Of a stretch of DNA of 39,024 bases, positions 38,387-39,024 are shown piece after piece. The notes under the pieces were generated by a model. That model made no database searches and was not told where the DNA came from. It worked only from the letters and a program-made list of their open reading frames with translations. The stretch spans positions 1 to 39,024 of the forward strand of contig CAZOIK010000448.1 of assembly GCA_964579765.1 (NCBI GenBank). The letters run 5' to 3'. Both the position numbers and the translations under genes were made by a program. The number at the start of each line of letters is the position of its first letter. Positions within the stretch are counted from its first letter, which is position 1. The stretch comes from DATNBT01 sp964579765. Lineage in GTDB: Bacteria; Acidobacteriota; Vicinamibacteria; Vicinamibacterales; CAVVIG01.

Positions 38387-39024
38387 GACTCGCTCCGCAG
38401 GCTCACGAGATACGCGACGAGGTCGTCGAGCTCGGGCGCGGTCAGCCGATTGGCGAAGCTCGGCATCAGGCTCTTGCCCATCTGCTTGTCCAGCAGCTCG
38501 AGATCGGCCTTGCGCAGCGAGTAGATCTTCCCCGCCTGATCGCGCACCTGCACGGTGAATGCGTCCTCGTTGACGCGGATGCCGCGCACCTCGTCGCCCT
38601 TCTTGGTGACGATGCGCAGCGGCAGGTACTCCGCATATCCGCGCGACGGGATCTGCAGCGTCCCTTTCGGCAGCGTGGCGGCGGGATCGACGATCGCCTG
38701 CTTCAAATACGCGCCGCCGCGCAGGAAGCCGATGTCCGACAGGTCCGGGCCGAGGTCGCCGCCCTGGCCGTTGACGATGTGGCAGCCGGCGCAGCCGAGC
38801 CCTTTGTAAATGGCCGCGCCTTTCGCCGGATCCCCGGGCACCTTCACCTCGGCGACCCTGCCGAGCGAGCGCACGTACGCCACGAGCTGGCGCATCTCGC
38901 TGTCGGTGAACCGGCGGATGCGCGGCATGTTCGTGTTCGGGATGCCGCTCGTCAGGATGCTGACGAGCGCCGCGTCGGTCGGGGCGTGCTGCAGCCGCGG
39001 CCGGTTCAGGCTCGGCGCGTCGCC
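38383..39024 (-). CDS. dihaem-type cytochrome c with Planctomycete-type haem domain, 5' end outside the window
   Basis: The frame is open across the right edge, so the internal ATG at 38928 is not the start. The visible 213 residues begin in the C-terminal part of a first cytochrome domain (G-I-P-N-T-N-M-P-R-I with a Met ligand, then L-V-A-Y-V-R-S-L). A second domain follows with C-A-G-C-H and G-P-D-L-S-D-I-G-F-L-R-G-G. Its insert and the closing S-L-M-P-S-F-A-N-R-L-T match the putative haem-binding domain common in Planctomycetes and Acidobacteriota (TIGR02603 type). It is the likely electron acceptor of the PQQ alcohol dehydrogenase, whose ATG overlaps its stop. Confidence 0.88.
   Translation of the reverse strand, partial: GDAPSLNRPRLQHAPTDAALVSILTSGIPNTNMPRIRRFTDSEMRQLVAYVRSLGRVAEVKVPGDPAKGAAIYKGLGCAGCHIVNGQGGDLGPDLSDIGFLRGGAYLKQAIVDPAATLPKGTLQIPSRGYAEYLPLRIVTKKGDEVRGIRVNEDAFTVQVRDQAGKIYSLRKADLELLDKQMGKSLMPSFANRLTAPELDDLVAYLVSLRSES

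Noticed and set aside
38383..38928. Start of the cytochrome c gene at the ATG at 38928
   Set aside because: The frame continues upstream to the window edge and encodes the C-terminal half of a first cytochrome domain, so this Met is internal and may be the haem ligand.
1..39024. Many long open frames antisense to, or in other frames of, the assigned genes
   Set aside because: In high-GC DNA stop codons are rare in shadow frames. These frames show Arg/Ala/Pro-rich low-complexity translations, no family motifs and no start signals.
1..39024. tRNA, rRNA, phage, integrase or insertion-sequence transposase genes
   Set aside because: I saw no cloverleaf-like sequence, no rRNA segments and no transposase or integrase motifs. 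The only mobile-looking DNA is the short palindromes and small repeats.

Overview
The window is high-GC DNA, densely packed with genes on both strands. It most likely comes from a soil-type Acidobacteriota, Vicinamibacteria-like. The reasons are a VWFA-related protein of the acidobacterial type, several secreted quinoproteins, a Planctomycete/Acidobacteria-type haem domain, Tat-exported enzymes, and many short dispersed palindromes of a kind I associate with that phylum. The taxon is an inference; there is no rRNA gene here.

Left third (1-9.7 kb). A secreted NHL beta-propeller protein is followed, on the minus strand, by a methylotrophy-type module reading fae, [hairpin plus T-run], mtdB, ATP-grasp gene, fhcB, fhcA, fhcD, fhcC. 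These genes encode formaldehyde capture on (dephospho)tetrahydromethanopterin, oxidation of methylene-H4MPT, and transfer and hydrolysis of the formyl group to formate by the methylofuran-dependent Fhc complex. The cyclohydrolase mch is not in the window. From mtdB to fhcC every junction can be read as a 4-base ATGA or GTGA overlap. A DUF4337 membrane protein, a cupin and an exported VOC protein follow.

Middle (10.6-24.3 kb). A heptad-repeat coiled-coil gene appears to be broken by an in-frame TGA. It is followed by a nickel-pincer lactate racemase (larA), a PQQ aldose dehydrogenase, two large PQQ dehydrogenases in tandem (the second frameshifted near its end), a VWFA protein, a compact biotin operon bioB-bioF-bioD-bioA, two VOC proteins and a DoxX protein.

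Right third (24.3-39 kb). A glycolate/D-lactate oxidase operon glcD-glcE-glcF leads into a flavin-reductase-like gene. On the minus strand is an uncharacterised membrane-anchored protein with a convincing sigma-54 promoter and an upstream palindrome. Then come an exported MBL-fold hydrolase with a gamma-glutamyltransferase, two conserved proteins of unknown function, and a divergent pair of Tat-exported enzymes (hydroxypyruvate-isomerase-like and amidohydrolase) sharing one overlapping -10 region. The window ends in a cytochrome c / PQQ alcohol dehydrogenase pair that runs off the right edge.

Together the genes suggest periplasmic oxidation of alcohols and sugars by quinoproteins, with cytoplasmic disposal of C1 units through H4MPT and use of both lactate isomers or glycolate through LarA and GlcDEF. 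Overlaid on this are at least eight loci of a REPIN-like palindrome family bounded by GTAG/CTAC. Its copies supply stop codons and N-terminal residues to several neighbouring genes.
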